Part shown: positions 1 to 8,500 of the stretch, one piece after another
Numbering within the stretch: position 1 is the first letter of the stretch
Layout: each line of letters opens with the position of its first letter
NCBI RefSeq assembly: GCF_001426435.1
Contig: NZ_LMER01000020.1
Coordinates: forward strand, 482,318-546,317
Length of the DNA stretch: 64,000 nt
Direction of reading: 5' to 3'
DNA from: Angustibacter sp. Root456
GTDB lineage: Bacteria; Actinomycetota; Actinomycetes; Actinomycetales; Angustibacteraceae
The notes under the pieces: model-generated
Told to the model about the DNA's origin: nothing
What the model saw: the letters and a program-made list of their open reading frames with translations, nothing else
The model's database searches: none
Program-made: the position numbers and the translations under genes

Positions 1-51
1 TTCATCACCAAGCCGGACAGACCGGCACGACCCAGCAGGAGGGATCCGATC

Positions 52-348
52 ATGGCAAACGCGGCAGCAGGCGGCGGGGGCTCCTTCAAGGGCATGACCC
101 CTGAGGTGGTGCAGACCCAGGCCAACCACCTGGAGAACCTCGCCGGCGAGATCCAGAAGCTCATCCACAAGCTCGAGACCGAGACCCAGCGGCTGCAGGA
201 CGCGTGGCGCGGCCCGGACGCCAAGCGCTTCCAGGCCCAGTGGGAGGGCGAGCACAAGGCGTCCCTGAAGCACGCCAAGAAGCTCATCGAGGAGATGGCG
301 CAGACCGCCAAGGCCGAGGTCAAGCAGCAGATCTCGACCTCGCACTGA
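52..348 (+). CDS. WXG100 (ESAT-6-like) protein, first of a pair
   Basis: Small helical-hairpin protein of the WXG100 superfamily (98 aa), the kind exported by ESX/type VII machinery as dimers. The W-R-G turn motif lies near residue 52, between two predicted amphipathic helices rich in Lys, Glu and Gln, and the length is typical. A Gly-rich start (about residues 3-11) precedes the first helix. An excellent Shine-Dalgarno (AGGAGG) sits about 9 nt before the ATG. The next gene, 64 bp downstream on the same strand, is a second WXG100 protein, so the two probably form a heterodimer. No ESX core gene is inside the window, so export is inferred from family knowledge only. Confidence 0.85.
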   Translation: MANAAAGGGGSFKGMTPEVVQTQANHLENLAGEIQKLIHKLETETQRLQDAWRGPDAKRFQAQWEGEHKASLKHAKKLIEEMAQTAKAEVKQQISTSH

Positions 349-412
349 GCCGGTTCGCCCGACTCACCGACCGCCCGCTCGACTCGACCTGAAGACCTGA
401 AGGGGAACGACC

Positions 413-682
413 ATGACGCTCAGCCAGGGGATGGACATCCAGCGCGTGCGCGAGATCGCTGCGCAGCTGAAGAAGGACGCCCGCACGCTCGACGACGTCC
501 AGAGCCGGATCCAGAACGCCGTCAACCGCATGGGTGAGAACTGGCACGGCGCTGACGCCAGCCGGTTCATCAGCGACTGGAACAGCCACAGCAAGAAGCT
601 CACCACCGCCGCCAGCGACATCACGGCGATGAGCAAGGTGTGCGACCGCAACGCCGACCAGCAGGAGGCCGCCTCCAAGTGA
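413..682 (+). CDS. WXG100 (ESAT-6-like) protein, second of a pair
   Basis: An 89-aa WXG100 protein with the turn motif W-H-G near residue 44, flanked by two helices. It follows the first WXG100 gene by 64 bp and has its own ribosome site (AAGGGG) 7-8 nt before the ATG, so the two are probably one transcript ending at the strong hairpin at 705-762. Family knowledge suggests a secreted or surface partner of the upstream protein. No toxin domain is fused to it, so it looks like an EsxA/EsxB-type structural or carrier subunit rather than a polymorphic toxin. Confidence 0.83.
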   Translation: MTLSQGMDIQRVREIAAQLKKDARTLDDVQSRIQNAVNRMGENWHGADASRFISDWNSHSKKLTTAASDITAMSKVCDRNADQQEAASK

Positions 683-704
683 GGTGACGCCTGCTGCAGC
701 GCAG

Positions 705-762
705 CGAGAACGCAGAAGCGGCCCACCCGGATCCCTCCGGATGGGCCGCTTCTGCGTTCTCG
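705..762. terminator. Bidirectional hairpin terminator between WXG100 pair and ino1
   Basis: Inverted repeat with a perfect 21-bp stem (left arm starts CGAGAACGCAGAAGC) extended by an inner CCGGA/TCCGG stem. It lies exactly between the stop codons of convergent genes (682 on +, 771 on -). There is no U-tract, as is common for actinobacterial terminators. Confidence 0.75.
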
Positions 763-770
763 GTGAAGCC

Positions 771-1850
771 CTACCGCTCGATGTCGCCGCGGATGAAGGC
801 CTCGACGCTCTCGCGGCCGAGGTCGTCCGGCTGCTGCACCGGCGGGGACTTCATGAGGTACGACGACGCCGACAGCAGCGGGCCGCCGATGCCGCGGTCC
901 TTGGCGATCTTCGCCGCGCGGATGGCGTCGATGATGATGCCGGCCGAGTTCGGGGAGTCCCACACCTCGAGCTTGTACTCGAGGTTCAGCGGGACGTCAC
1001 CGAACGCGCGGCCCTCGAGGCGCACGTACGCCCACTTGCGGTCGTCGAGCCACTGCACGTAGTCCGACGGGCCGATGTGCACGTTGCGCGCACCGAGGTC
1101 GTGGCCGATGTTCGACGTCACGGCCTGGGTCTTGGAGACCTTCTTGGACTCCAGGCGGTCGCGCTCGAGCATGTTCTTGAAGTCCATGTTGCCGCCGACG
1201 TTCAGCTGGTAGGTGCGGTCGAGCACGACGCCGCGGTCCTCGAACAGCTTGGCCATCACGCGGTGGGTGATGGTGGCACCGACCTGCGACTTGATGTCGT
1301 CGCCGACGATCGGCACACCGGCGTCCTCGAACTTCTTGGCCCACTCGGGGTCGGAGGCGATGAAGACGGGCAGGGCGTTGACGAAGGCGACGCCCGCGTC
1401 GATGGCGCACTGGGCGTAGAACTTGTCGGCGTCCTCGGAGCCCACCGGCAGGTAGGAGACGAGCACGTCGGCCTGCGTGTCCTTGAGCACCTGGACGACG
1501 TCCACCGGCTCGGCGTCGGACTCGTCGATGGTCTCGCGGTAGTACTTGCCGAGGCCGTCGAGCGTGTGGCCGCGCTGCACCGGGACGTTCAGCGGCGGGA
1601 TGTCGCAGATCTTGATGGTGTTGTTCTCGCTCGACACCAGCGCCTCGGACAGGTCGAAGCCGACCTTCTTGGCGTCGACGTCGAAGGCGGCGACGAACTC
1701 GACGTCCTTGACGTGGTAGTCACCGAACATCACGTGCATCAGACCCGGCACGGACGCGTTCGGGTCGGCGTCGGCGTAGTAGTGCACGCCCTGGACGAGC
1801 GAGGCGGCGCAGTTACCGGCGCCGACGATGGCGACACGGACGGATCCCAT
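771..1850 (-). CDS. ino1: Inositol-3-phosphate synthase
   Basis: NAD-dependent myo-inositol-1-phosphate synthase (359 aa), which converts glucose 6-phosphate to inositol 3-phosphate for phosphatidylinositol, mycothiol and related glycolipids. The N-terminus [14 protein letters not shown] is the Rossmann NAD-binding loop. The middle carries the family's N-T-I-K-type and [10 protein letters not shown] regions. I place the start at the second Met (1850), because AAGGAG lies 6 nt before it; the upstream ATG at 1865 has only a weak ribosome site. The padR gene immediately upstream on the same strand matches the Rv0047c-Rv0046c arrangement, suggesting a two-gene operon controlled by that regulator. 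Confidence 0.95.
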   Translation of the reverse strand: MGSVRVAIVGAGNCAASLVQGVHYYADADPNASVPGLMHVMFGDYHVKDVEFVAAFDVDAKKVGFDLSEALVSSENNTIKICDIPPLNVPVQRGHTLDGLGKYYRETIDESDAEPVDVVQVLKDTQADVLVSYLPVGSEDADKFYAQCAIDAGVAFVNALPVFIASDPEWAKKFEDAGVPIVGDDIKSQVGATITHRVMAKLFEDRGVVLDRTYQLNVGGNMDFKNMLERDRLESKKVSKTQAVTSNIGHDLGARNVHIGPSDYVQWLDDRKWAYVRLEGRAFGDVPLNLEYKLEVWDSPNSAGIIIDAIRAAKIAKDRGIGGPLLSASSYLMKSPPVQQPDDLGRESVEAFIRGDIER

Positions 1851-1889
1851 GCGGTGCTCCTTCATCGGTTCTTCTGGGTGGGGTGGTGC

Positions 1890-2468
1890 TCAGGGGGTGG
1901 TGCGGTCAGTCGTGCTGTCGGTTGCGCCGGCGTCGCGGCGCTCGTTCGAGATGAGCTCGTTGAGCCAGCGCACCTCGCGCTGCACCGACTCCAGCCCGTG
2001 CCGCTGCAGCTCGAGCGTGTACTGGTCGGCGCGCTCACGGTTGCGAGCCACCGAGCTGCTCACGGAGTCGAGCCGCTCCTCGAGCCGGCTGCGGCGCCCC
2101 TCGAGGATGCGCAGCCGCACGTCGGTGGGCGTGCGCGCGAAGAACGCGAACCGGACGCCGAAGCTCTCGTCCTCCCAGGACGTCGGCCCCGACTCGTCGA
2201 CGAGCGTCTCGAAGTGCTCCTTGCCGGCAGCGGTGAGCTCGTAGACGATGCGGGCGCGCCGCCCGGTGCCCTCGCCGTCGGCGCTGGACTGGGTGATCCA
2301 GCCCTGGTCCGACAGGTGCTTCAGGCAGGGGTAGAGCGTGCCGTAGCTGAGCGCGCGGAAGGGCCCGAGCACGGTCGAGAGCCGCTTGCGCAGCTCGTAG
2401 CCGTGCAGGGGGCTGTCGTGCAGCAGCCCGAGGACCGCGAGGTCGAGGACGTCGGAGCGACGTGCCAT
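1890..2468 (-). CDS. PadR-family transcriptional regulator
   Basis: A 192-aa PadR regulator. The N-terminal winged helix (residues 8-85) contains the family hallmark L-D-L-A-V-L-G-L-L and G-Y-E-L-R-K-R-L, followed by the Y-P-x-L-K-H-L recognition region. The C-terminal half is a helical dimerisation domain with several E-R-R-S-R-L-E-E-R heptad-like stretches. A GAGGAGG ribosome site precedes the ATG. It lies directly upstream of ino1 on the same strand and is the orthologue by position of Rv0047c. It probably represses its own operon through the palindrome at 2514-2532. Confidence 0.9.
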   Translation of the reverse strand: MARRSDVLDLAVLGLLHDSPLHGYELRKRLSTVLGPFRALSYGTLYPCLKHLSDQGWITQSSADGEGTGRRARIVYELTAAGKEHFETLVDESGPTSWEDESFGVRFAFFARTPTDVRLRILEGRRSRLEERLDSVSSSVARNRERADQYTLELQRHGLESVQREVRWLNELISNERRDAGATDSTTDRTTP

Positions 2469-2513
2469 GCTGACCTCCTCAGGTGCCGGGTACCGGGCCG
2501 ACCGATCCGCGCG

Positions 2514-2532
2514 ATGTATCGCCGCGATATGT
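2514..2532. promoter_or_regulatory. Candidate PadR operator
   Basis: Imperfect inverted repeat ATGTATCGC-C-GCGATATGT, 7 of 9 positions symmetric with a perfect core TATCGC-C-GCGATA. It lies 46 bp upstream of the padR start, in an AT-richer pocket of a GC-rich region. PadR regulators commonly bind such AT-flanked palindromes in their own promoters. Function is inferred. Confidence 0.55.
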
Positions 2533-2731
2533 CGGACTGTAGGTGACGGGATGCTGCGATGGCAAACAGCTGCCCCGGTTCGATCCGTGGGCAGGTTTGG
2601 TGAGGACCACGTGGAGCCGCCCGTCTCGAGTGGGTGGTGGGCGCCGTCTCACCGCATACTGGGCATCGCGCCCACAGGGCGAGCCTGAACCACGCGATCC
2701 CCGTCCCGATCAGCTTGGAGAACCCCGCCCC

Positions 2732-4927
2732 GTGCGCCGCATCGTCGACTACCCCCGTGCCGGCAAGAGCGGCTGGAAGCGGTTCGTCCCCTCCTGGCGC
2801 CTGGTCGGTGGCGCCGTCCTGGCCTGTTTCTCCCTCGGCGTCATCGCCTTCGCGATCCTCTACAGCCAGGTCTCGGTGCCGTCACCGAACCAGCTGGTGA
2901 CGGCCAACGCCTCGGTCGTGTACTGGTCGGACGGCAAGACCGAGATCGGCCGCTTCGGCGAGGTCAACCGGCGTTCGGTGCCGCTCTCGGACGTCCCCGA
3001 CAGCATGCAGAAGGCCGTGCTGGCGGCCGAGGACCGCACGTTCTACCAGAACCACGGCGTCTCGCCGAAGGGCATCGCGCGCGCGGCCTGGGTGGCCCTC
3101 AAGGGCGGCTCGAAGCAGGGTGGCTCGACCATCACGCAGCAGTACGTGAAGAACTACTTCCTCACCCAGGACCGCACGATCACCCGCAAGGCCAAGGAGT
3201 TCATCATCTCCTTGAAGATCGAGCAGAAGGAGTCCAAGGACCAGATCCTGGAGAACTACCTCAACACGATCTACTTCGGTCGCAGCTCCTACGGTGTCGA
3301 GACGGCCAGCCAGGCCTACTTCGGGGTGCCGGCCAAGAAGCTGAACCTCAGCCAGAGCGCGCTGCTCGCGGCCATCATCCGCTCGCCCGGCCTCTACGAC
3401 CCGGTCACCGAGAAGGCCAACGCGCAGGCGCGCATGGACTACGTGCTCGACGGCATGCTCAAGGAAGGCTGGATCACCCAGGACCAGCGCGACAAGGCGA
3501 AGTTCCCCAAGATCGCCAAGCAGCGCACGAGCAACCGCTTCGGTGGCACCAACGGCTACCTGCTCAAGGTCGTGCGGCAGGAGGTCATCGCCAAGGCCGG
3601 CCTCACCGACGCCGACATCGACCGCGGTGGCCTGAAGATCGTCAGCACGTTCGACCGCACCACCCAGGCCGACGCCGTCAAGGCGATGAACGACGAGCTG
3701 CCCACCGAGGGCGCCAAGGGCGTCGGGGCCGGCCTCGTCTCCATCAAGCCCGGTGACGGCGCAGTCGTAGCGATGTACGGCGGCAAGGACGCCGTGAAAG
3801 ACCCGTACAACGACGCGACGCAGTCGGTCATGCAGGCCGGCTCGACGTTCAAGCCGTTCGCGCTCGCGGCCGCGCTCGAGGACGGCATCTCGCTGAAGTC
3901 CCGGTACGACGGCAGCTCACCCAAGAAGTTCGGCACCTACGAGGTCTCGAACTACGGGCCGGGCCGCGGTGAGCAGTTCGGCAACATCGACCTGATCACG
4001 GCCACCGCCCACTCGGTCAACACCGTCTACGTCGCGCTCAACCAGGACGTCGGCCCCGAGAAGACCATGCAGGCCGCCATCAAGGCCGGGTACCCGGCGA
4101 ACACGCTGGGCTTGAAGCCCCCGCAGCTCGGGAACGTGCTCGGCACGGCCTCGCCTCACGTGATCGACGTCGCCGAGGCCTACGCCACCTTCGCGGCCCA
4201 GGGGATGCACGCCGACGCCTACACGGTTCGCAGCGTCTCGGGCGCCGACGGCAAGAGCCTGTACAAGGCCAAGCCGAAGACCGAACGCGTCTTCAGCGAG
4301 GACTCCATGGCCGACCTCACCTACGCCCTGCAGGCGGTGATCAAGAACGGCACCGGCTCCTACGCCGGCTCGCAGATCGACCGCCCGCTCGCCGGCAAGA
4401 CCGGTACCGCGCAGAAGAACAACGCGGCCTGGTTCGCCGGCTACACGCCGCAGCTCGCGACCGCCGTGGGCCTGTACCGCAACGGCAAGAACGACAAGGG
4501 CCAGGTCGTGCAGCTCTCGCTGAACGGCCTAGGTGGTAACAACGCCGTCACCGGCGCGTCGTTCCCGCTGAAGATCTGGACCGCGTTCATGAAGGACGCG
4601 CTCGACGGCCAGAAGGTCCTGCAGTTCCCCGACCCCGTCTACGGCGGCAAGAGCAACGTGCCGACCTACACGCCGACCACCACGACCACGACGAGCACGC
4701 CGACGACCAGCACGCCGACCACGAGCACGCCGACGACCAGCACGCCGACGACGCCGCCGACGTCCACCACCACGACGACGTCGACGACGCCGACGACGAC
4801 GATCACCGTGCCGACGACGCTCCCGACCACGAAGACGAGCTCGAGCACAACGACCGCGACGCAGACGAAGGCGGCGGAACCGGCCACCAAGACCAAGACG
4901 ACCGCCGCTGCGGCGCCGCCCGGCTGA
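2732..4927 (+). CDS. ponA: Class A penicillin-binding protein (transglycosylase/transpeptidase)
   Basis: Bifunctional peptidoglycan synthase, 731 aa from a GTG start at 2732. GGAG lies 11 nt upstream, and the N-terminus is then a short basic tail and one membrane anchor (residues 25-45). The GT51 transglycosylase domain has catalytic Glu100 in E-D-R-T-F-Y and the Q-G-G-S-T-I-T-Q-Q motif near 130. The transpeptidase domain has S-T-F-K (Ser371), S-V-N (428-430) and K-T-G-T (556-559). The last ~90 residues are almost pure Thr/Pro/Ser, as in other actinobacterial PonA proteins. A longer reading from 2543 exists but lacks a plausible initiation site. Position matches Rv0050 ponA1. Confidence 0.95.
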   Translation: MRRIVDYPRAGKSGWKRFVPSWRLVGGAVLACFSLGVIAFAILYSQVSVPSPNQLVTANASVVYWSDGKTEIGRFGEVNRRSVPLSDVPDSMQKAVLAAEDRTFYQNHGVSPKGIARAAWVALKGGSKQGGSTITQQYVKNYFLTQDRTITRKAKEFIISLKIEQKESKDQILENYLNTIYFGRSSYGVETASQAYFGVPAKKLNLSQSALLAAIIRSPGLYDPVTEKANAQARMDYVLDGMLKEGWITQDQRDKAKFPKIAKQRTSNRFGGTNGYLLKVVRQEVIAKAGLTDADIDRGGLKIVSTFDRTTQADAVKAMNDELPTEGAKGVGAGLVSIKPGDGAVVAMYGGKDAVKDPYNDATQSVMQAGSTFKPFALAAALEDGISLKSRYDGSSPKKFGTYEVSNYGPGRGEQFGNIDLITATAHSVNTVYVALNQDVGPEKTMQAAIKAGYPANTLGLKPPQLGNVLGTASPHVIDVAEAYATFAAQGMHADAYTVRSVSGADGKSLYKAKPKTERVFSEDSMADLTYALQAVIKNGTGSYAGSQIDRPLAGKTGTAQKNNAAWFAGYTPQLATAVGLYRNGKNDKGQVVQLSLNGLGGNNAVTGASFPLKIWTAFMKDALDGQKVLQFPDPVYGGKSNVPTYTPTTTTTTSTPTTSTPTTSTPTTSTPTTPPTSTTTTTSTTPTTTITVPTTLPTTKTSSSTTTATQTKAAEPATKTKTTAAAAPPG
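4674..4830 (+). repeat. Thr-rich low-complexity repeat in the PBP tail
   Basis: Degenerate tandem 12-bp units (AGCACGCCGACC-like) encode S-T-P-T repeats in the extracellular C-terminal tail of the penicillin-binding protein. The unit is in frame, so copy number could vary between strains without breaking the gene. Confidence 0.7.
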
Positions 4928-4946
4928 CGTGCGCCATGATCGGCGC

Positions 4947-6380
4947 GTGACCCCCGCAACCGGCGTCGTCGACGAGCCCGTGGTGGCGCCGTCGCGCGAC
5001 GACCCAGTCGTCGAGCGCTTCTCCGCCGTGGTGGGCGGCCCCGCGGGGCGGCGCGTGCGGGGCGGCCGGCACGGCTGGTGGACTGCGGCCCGCGTGCTCG
5101 TCGTGCTGTCGATGGTGGTGCTCGCTCTCGGCGTGGTCGAGAAGCAGCACTGCCGCGCCCAGGGCTGGTCGACGCCAGACCAGTTCTTCCACGCGTGCTA
5201 CAGCGACCTTCCGCTGGTCTACGAGACGAGCGGCCTGGCCAGCGGCGCCGTGCCGTACGTCGACGCCCGCGACGGCGACTACCTGGCCCAGCCCGTACTC
5301 ACCGGCCTGACCATGTGGGCGGTGGGCCAGGCGACGCCGGACGGGCCACCACTCAAGCGCGACCGGTGGTACTTCGACCTGTCGACCGCGCTCATCGCCG
5401 TGCTGCTGGCCGTGCTCGTCGCGGTGACCGCAGCCAGCGCCGGCCGGCGCCGGCCCTGGGACGCCTCGATCGTCGCCCTCTCACCCCTGCTGGCGTTGTC
5501 GGCCCTGGTGTCCCTGGACCTGCTCGGCGTGACGCTCGCCGCGTGCGGCCTGCTGGCCTGGGCGCGCTCTCGACCGCTGCTCGCGGGTGTCCTGATCGGT
5601 CTCGCGGTCACCGCGCGCACCTACCCGGCGGTGCTGCTGGTGGTGCTCGCCGTGCTCGCGCTGCGCGCCGGCCGCTGGCGCGAGTGGCTCGCCACGACGG
5701 TCGCCGCCGGTTTCACGGTGGTGGCGGTGCTGCTGCCCTGGTTCGCCGTCAACCCGGCGGGGGTCAAGGCCGTCTACAGCGCGTGGGCGCACAGCAGCGC
5801 GGGCTACGGCTCCCTGTGGCTGCTGCCGCAGGTGGTGCCGTCCGACCCTCGCCCGCACTGGGTCGACCGGCTGGGCTGGGACCCGGTCAGCCTGTCCAGC
5901 GGAGCCGTCACGACCCTCGCGCTCGTCGGGCTGGCGGTGGCGCTGGTGGTCGGCCTCGTGCTCGCGTTGGCGGCTGACCGGCGTCCGCGCGTGGCGCAGG
6001 TGGCGTTCGTGGTGCTCGCGATCGTCGTGCTCACGGGCAAGTCGTGGCCCGTGCAGGCGTCGCTGTGGCTGCTGCCCCTGGCCGCGCTCGCCCGGCCCCG
6101 GTGGCGCGACCAGCTGGTGTGGTTCGCGTGCGAGGCGACGTACTTCGTCGGTGTCTGGCTCTACATCGGCGGCCAGACCAACACCGACCGCGGCCTGCCT
6201 GGCGCGTGGTACTCGCTGCTGCTGCTCGTGCGCGCGGCCGGGCTGCTCTGGCTGGTGGTGTCGGTCGTGCGCGACGTCCGGCGTCCCGAGCGCGATGCCG
6301 TGCGGCGGGCCGGTGACGACGACCCGCTCGGCGGCCCGCTGGACGGCGCCCCTGACGCCGTCGTCCTGCGCTTCGCCTGA
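4947..6380 (+). CDS. GT87-family membrane glycosyltransferase (Rv0051-like)
   Basis: Polytopic membrane protein of 477 aa with about ten hydrophobic helices, beginning with one near residues 50-70 and running through Ala/Leu/Val-rich segments to the C-terminus. The extracytoplasmic loop after the first helix holds D-A-R-D-G-D-Y, typical of the GT-C/GT87 mannosyltransferase group (DUF2029), which uses polyprenyl-phosphate sugars. I choose GTG 4947 because a CATGAT hexamer sits 6 nt before it (leaderless pattern); GTG 4929 is the alternative. It follows ponA by 19 bp, as Rv0051 follows ponA1, suggesting cell-envelope glycan work. Sugar and acceptor cannot be read from sequence. Confidence 0.75.
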   Translation: MTPATGVVDEPVVAPSRDDPVVERFSAVVGGPAGRRVRGGRHGWWTAARVLVVLSMVVLALGVVEKQHCRAQGWSTPDQFFHACYSDLPLVYETSGLASGAVPYVDARDGDYLAQPVLTGLTMWAVGQATPDGPPLKRDRWYFDLSTALIAVLLAVLVAVTAASAGRRRPWDASIVALSPLLALSALVSLDLLGVTLAACGLLAWARSRPLLAGVLIGLAVTARTYPAVLLVVLAVLALRAGRWREWLATTVAAGFTVVAVLLPWFAVNPAGVKAVYSAWAHSSAGYGSLWLLPQVVPSDPRPHWVDRLGWDPVSLSSGAVTTLALVGLAVALVVGLVLALAADRRPRVAQVAFVVLAIVVLTGKSWPVQASLWLLPLAALARPRWRDQLVWFACEATYFVGVWLYIGGQTNTDRGLPGAWYSLLLLVRAAGLLWLVVSVVRDVRRPERDAVRRAGDDDPLGGPLDGAPDAVVLRFA

Positions 6381-6593
6381 CCCCGGGCCCCCACGGCGGC
6401 CGGCCCGCGCCCGGTAACGGCGCCTGTGGACAGAGATTCGTCCTCGCCTGCCCGCACCCGGTAGTCTTGATCCCGTCGTCGCGGGCCTGGTGCCGGTGGA
6501 TCCGGTGCCTCGGGTGCCGCGGCGAACGACGTATCAGCCCTCCTGTCACGGAGAGACCGTGGCCGCCTGAGTCCAGAGGAGGTGGGTTAACGC
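6381..6593 (+). promoter_or_regulatory. Leader/promoter region of the rpsF operon
   Basis: A 213-bp gap upstream of rpsF. It contains one DnaA-box-like CTGTGGACA near 6424, weak promoter-like hexamers (TTCGTC, then TAGTCT near 6463), and GC-rich self-complementary segments around 6490-6525. Many bacteria carry an S6:S18-binding leader here; I cannot verify its conserved CCG-box fold by eye. Confidence 0.4.
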
Positions 6594-6884
6594 ATGCGTC
6601 ACTACGAGCTCATGGTGATCCTCGACCCCGATCTCGAGGAGCGCACCGTCGCTCCGAGCCTCGACAAGTTCCTCAACGTCATCCGTCAGGGTGGCGGCAG
6701 CGTCGAGAAGGTCGACGTCTGGGGACGCCGTCGTCTCGCGTACGACATCAACAAGAAGTCCGAGGGCATCTACGCGGTCGTCGACATGCACGCCGAGCCG
6801 GCCGTGGCCCAGGAGCTTGACCGCCAGCTCGGCCTCAACGAGTCCGTGATGCGCACCAAGCTCATCCGTCCCGAGGTGCGCTGA
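6594..6884 (+). CDS. rpsF: 30S ribosomal protein S6
   Basis: A 96-aa S6 protein starting [12 protein letters not shown], with the family's [10 protein letters not shown] and E-G-I-Y-A-V-V-D segments. It binds 16S rRNA with S18. GAGG precedes the ATG. First gene of the rpsF-ssb-rpsR-rplI operon. Confidence 0.97.
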   Translation: MRHYELMVILDPDLEERTVAPSLDKFLNVIRQGGGSVEKVDVWGRRRLAYDINKKSEGIYAVVDMHAEPAVAQELDRQLGLNESVMRTKLIRPEVR

Positions 6885-6940
6885 CCCGTTCGGTCGCACC
6901 GACCGGACGTCGTCCACCCCACCGAAACGAAGGGCAGGCC

Positions 6941-7531
6941 ATGGCAGGCGACACGATCATCACGATCGTCGGCAATCTCACCGGCGACCCCGAGCTGCGG
7001 TTCACCCCGTCGGGTGCTGCCGTCGCGAACTTCACGATCGCCTCGACCCCGCGCTCGTTCGACCGCCAGTCGAACGAGTGGAAGGACGGCGAGACGCTGT
7101 TCATGCGTTGCTCGGTGTGGCGTGAGGCGGCCGAGAACGTCGCCGAGTCGCTGACCCGCGGCACCGCCGTGATCGCCCAGGGCCGCCTGGTCTCGCGCTC
7201 CTACGAGACCAAGGAGGGCGAGAAGCGCACGGTCACCGAGATGCAGGTCGACGAGATCGGCCCGACGCTGCGGCGCGCCACGGCCAAGGTCACCAAGGCC
7301 CAGCGCGGCGGTGGCGGCGGCTTCGGTGGCGGCGGCGGTGGCCAGGGTGGCGGTGGTTTCAGCGGCGGCGGCCAAGGTGGCGGCGGCTGGGGCAACCAGG
7401 GCAACCAGGGTGGCCAGGGCGGCGGCCAGCAGGTCGACGACCCGTGGGCGACCGGCCCGTCCGGTGGCTCGGGCGGCGGCTTCGGTGGCCAGCAGTCCGG
7501 CGGCGGCTACAACGACGACCCGCCGTTCTGA
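6941..7531 (+). CDS. ssb: Single-stranded DNA-binding protein
   Basis: A 196-aa SSB. The OB fold (residues 1-110) begins [13 protein letters not shown] and contains the usual [13 protein letters not shown] strand and helix. A flexible Gly/Gln-rich linker (about 120-185) leads to the acidic tip D-D-P-P-F, which docks partner proteins such as RecO and PriA. It sits between rpsF and rpsR, as in most bacteria. Confidence 0.97.
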   Translation: MAGDTIITIVGNLTGDPELRFTPSGAAVANFTIASTPRSFDRQSNEWKDGETLFMRCSVWREAAENVAESLTRGTAVIAQGRLVSRSYETKEGEKRTVTEMQVDEIGPTLRRATAKVTKAQRGGGGGFGGGGGGQGGGGFSGGGQGGGGWGNQGNQGGQGGGQQVDDPWATGPSGGSGGGFGGQQSGGGYNDDPPF

Positions 7532-7641
7532 TCGGCACCTCGCAGTACCCGCCCGGCCTCGCCGGGCACTGACAGATCAACTCCGACCATCCCGGACCGA
7601 CCTCGCACGCGGTCCGGGCTCCACGAAAGGGGAGCTCCACG

Positions 7642-7878
7642 ATGGCAAAGCCCGTTGTGCGCAAGCCGAAGAAGAAGGCCAACCCGCTGAAGGCGGCGAA
7701 GGTCGAGTACATCGACTACAAGGACACCGCGCTCCTGCGCAAGTTCATCTCCGACCGCGGCAAGATCCGCGCTCGCCGCGTCACCGGTGTCTCCGTCCAG
7801 CAGCAGCGGCAGATCGCCAGCGCGATCAAGAACGCCCGCGAGATGGCGCTGCTGCCCTACTCCAGCGCGACTCGCTGA
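7642..7878 (+). CDS. rpsR: 30S ribosomal protein S18
   Basis: A 78-aa S18 with the basic N-terminus, the Y-I-D-Y-K-D-T segment and [13 protein letters not shown] strong GAAAGGGGAG ribosome site lies just upstream. It contains no CxxC zinc pair, so it appears to be the zinc-independent (C-) form; a zinc-binding paralogue may exist elsewhere. Confidence 0.96.
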   Translation: MAKPVVRKPKKKANPLKAAKVEYIDYKDTALLRKFISDRGKIRARRVTGVSVQQQRQIASAIKNAREMALLPYSSATR

Positions 7879-7894
7879 GGAAGGGGACCAGAAG

Positions 7895-8341
7895 ATGAAG
7901 CTCATCCTCACCCAGGAGGTCACCGGTCTCGGTGCGCCCGGTGACGTCGTCGACGTCAAGGACGGCTACGCCCGGAACTTCCTCATCCGCCGCTCCCTCG
8001 GCACCCCGTGGACCAAGGGCGGCCAGAAGCAGGTCGACGCGACCCGCAAGGCCCGCGCGTCGCGTGAGATCGCCTCGATCGAGCAGGCTCAGCAGATCAA
8101 GAGCCAGCTCGAGAGCAAGACGGTCACCCTCACCGCCCACGCGGGTGCTGCCGGCCGCCTGTTCGGTGCCATCACCACCGCGGACGTCGCGAACGCCGTC
8201 CAGCAGGCCGGTGGCCCCGAGCTCGACCGCCGCAAGATCGAGCTCGGCCAGCCGATCAAGGCCGTGGGCCGTCACGACGTGAGCGTGCGTCTGCACCCCG
8301 AGGTCTCCGCGAAGGTGGCTCTCGAGGTCGTCGCCGGCTGA
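7895..8341 (+). CDS. rplI: 50S ribosomal protein L9
   Basis: A 148-aa L9: N-terminal [30 protein letters not shown], a long connecting helix, and a C-terminal RNA-binding lobe. Start at ATG 7895 after AAGGGG; the 16-bp gap from rpsR indicates cotranscription. Last gene of the operon, followed directly by a terminator. Confidence 0.97.
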   Translation: MKLILTQEVTGLGAPGDVVDVKDGYARNFLIRRSLGTPWTKGGQKQVDATRKARASREIASIEQAQQIKSQLESKTVTLTAHAGAAGRLFGAITTADVANAVQQAGGPELDRRKIELGQPIKAVGRHDVSVRLHPEVSAKVALEVVAG

Positions 8342-8361
8342 CGCCGTCCGCCTCAGCGTTG

Positions 8362-8391
8362 GGGCCCGCACCCGTTCTCGGGTGCGGGCCC
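8362..8391 (+). terminator. Terminator of the rpsF-rplI operon
   Basis: Perfect 12-bp GC stem (GGGCCCGCACCC paired with GGGTGCGGGCCC) with a 6-nt loop, 20 nt after the rplI stop, followed by TT. Confidence 0.8.
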
Positions 8392-8412
8392 TTCCGCATG
8401 CCCGCCCTTTCC

Positions 8413-8487
8413 CGCAGATACCCGACGTCTTCCGGTTGTGGGGCCCTCTGAAGGGCGGATTCCACCGGAAGTAGGCGGGTATCTGCG
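8413..8487. repeat. 75-bp intergenic hairpin repeat, family 1, copy A
   Basis: Inverted repeat whose outer arms are CGCAGATACCCG and CGGGTATCTGCG. The arms continue imperfectly through a TTCCGG/CCGGAA step to about 26 nt, around a variable centre. It has the same length (75 bp) and the same ends as the element at 24196-24270. It lies between the convergent rplI and MATE genes. Confidence 0.75.
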
Positions 8488-8500
8488 CGACCGGCGCGGC

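Noticed and set aside
684..2546. 620-codon plus-strand frame opposite ino1 and padR
   Set aside because: Both minus-strand genes are convincing (NAD-binding loop, PadR motifs, ribosome sites); the plus frame is a GC-bias shadow.
4674..4830. Short regular repeats that could suggest a CRISPR array
   Set aside because: The units are 12 bp, in frame, without spacers, and encode the Thr/Pro tail of the penicillin-binding protein. No cas genes are present.
8413..8487. Insertion sequence ends
   Set aside because: The inverted repeats enclose only about 30-50 bp with no transposase and no visible target-site duplication, so I list them as hairpin repeats instead.
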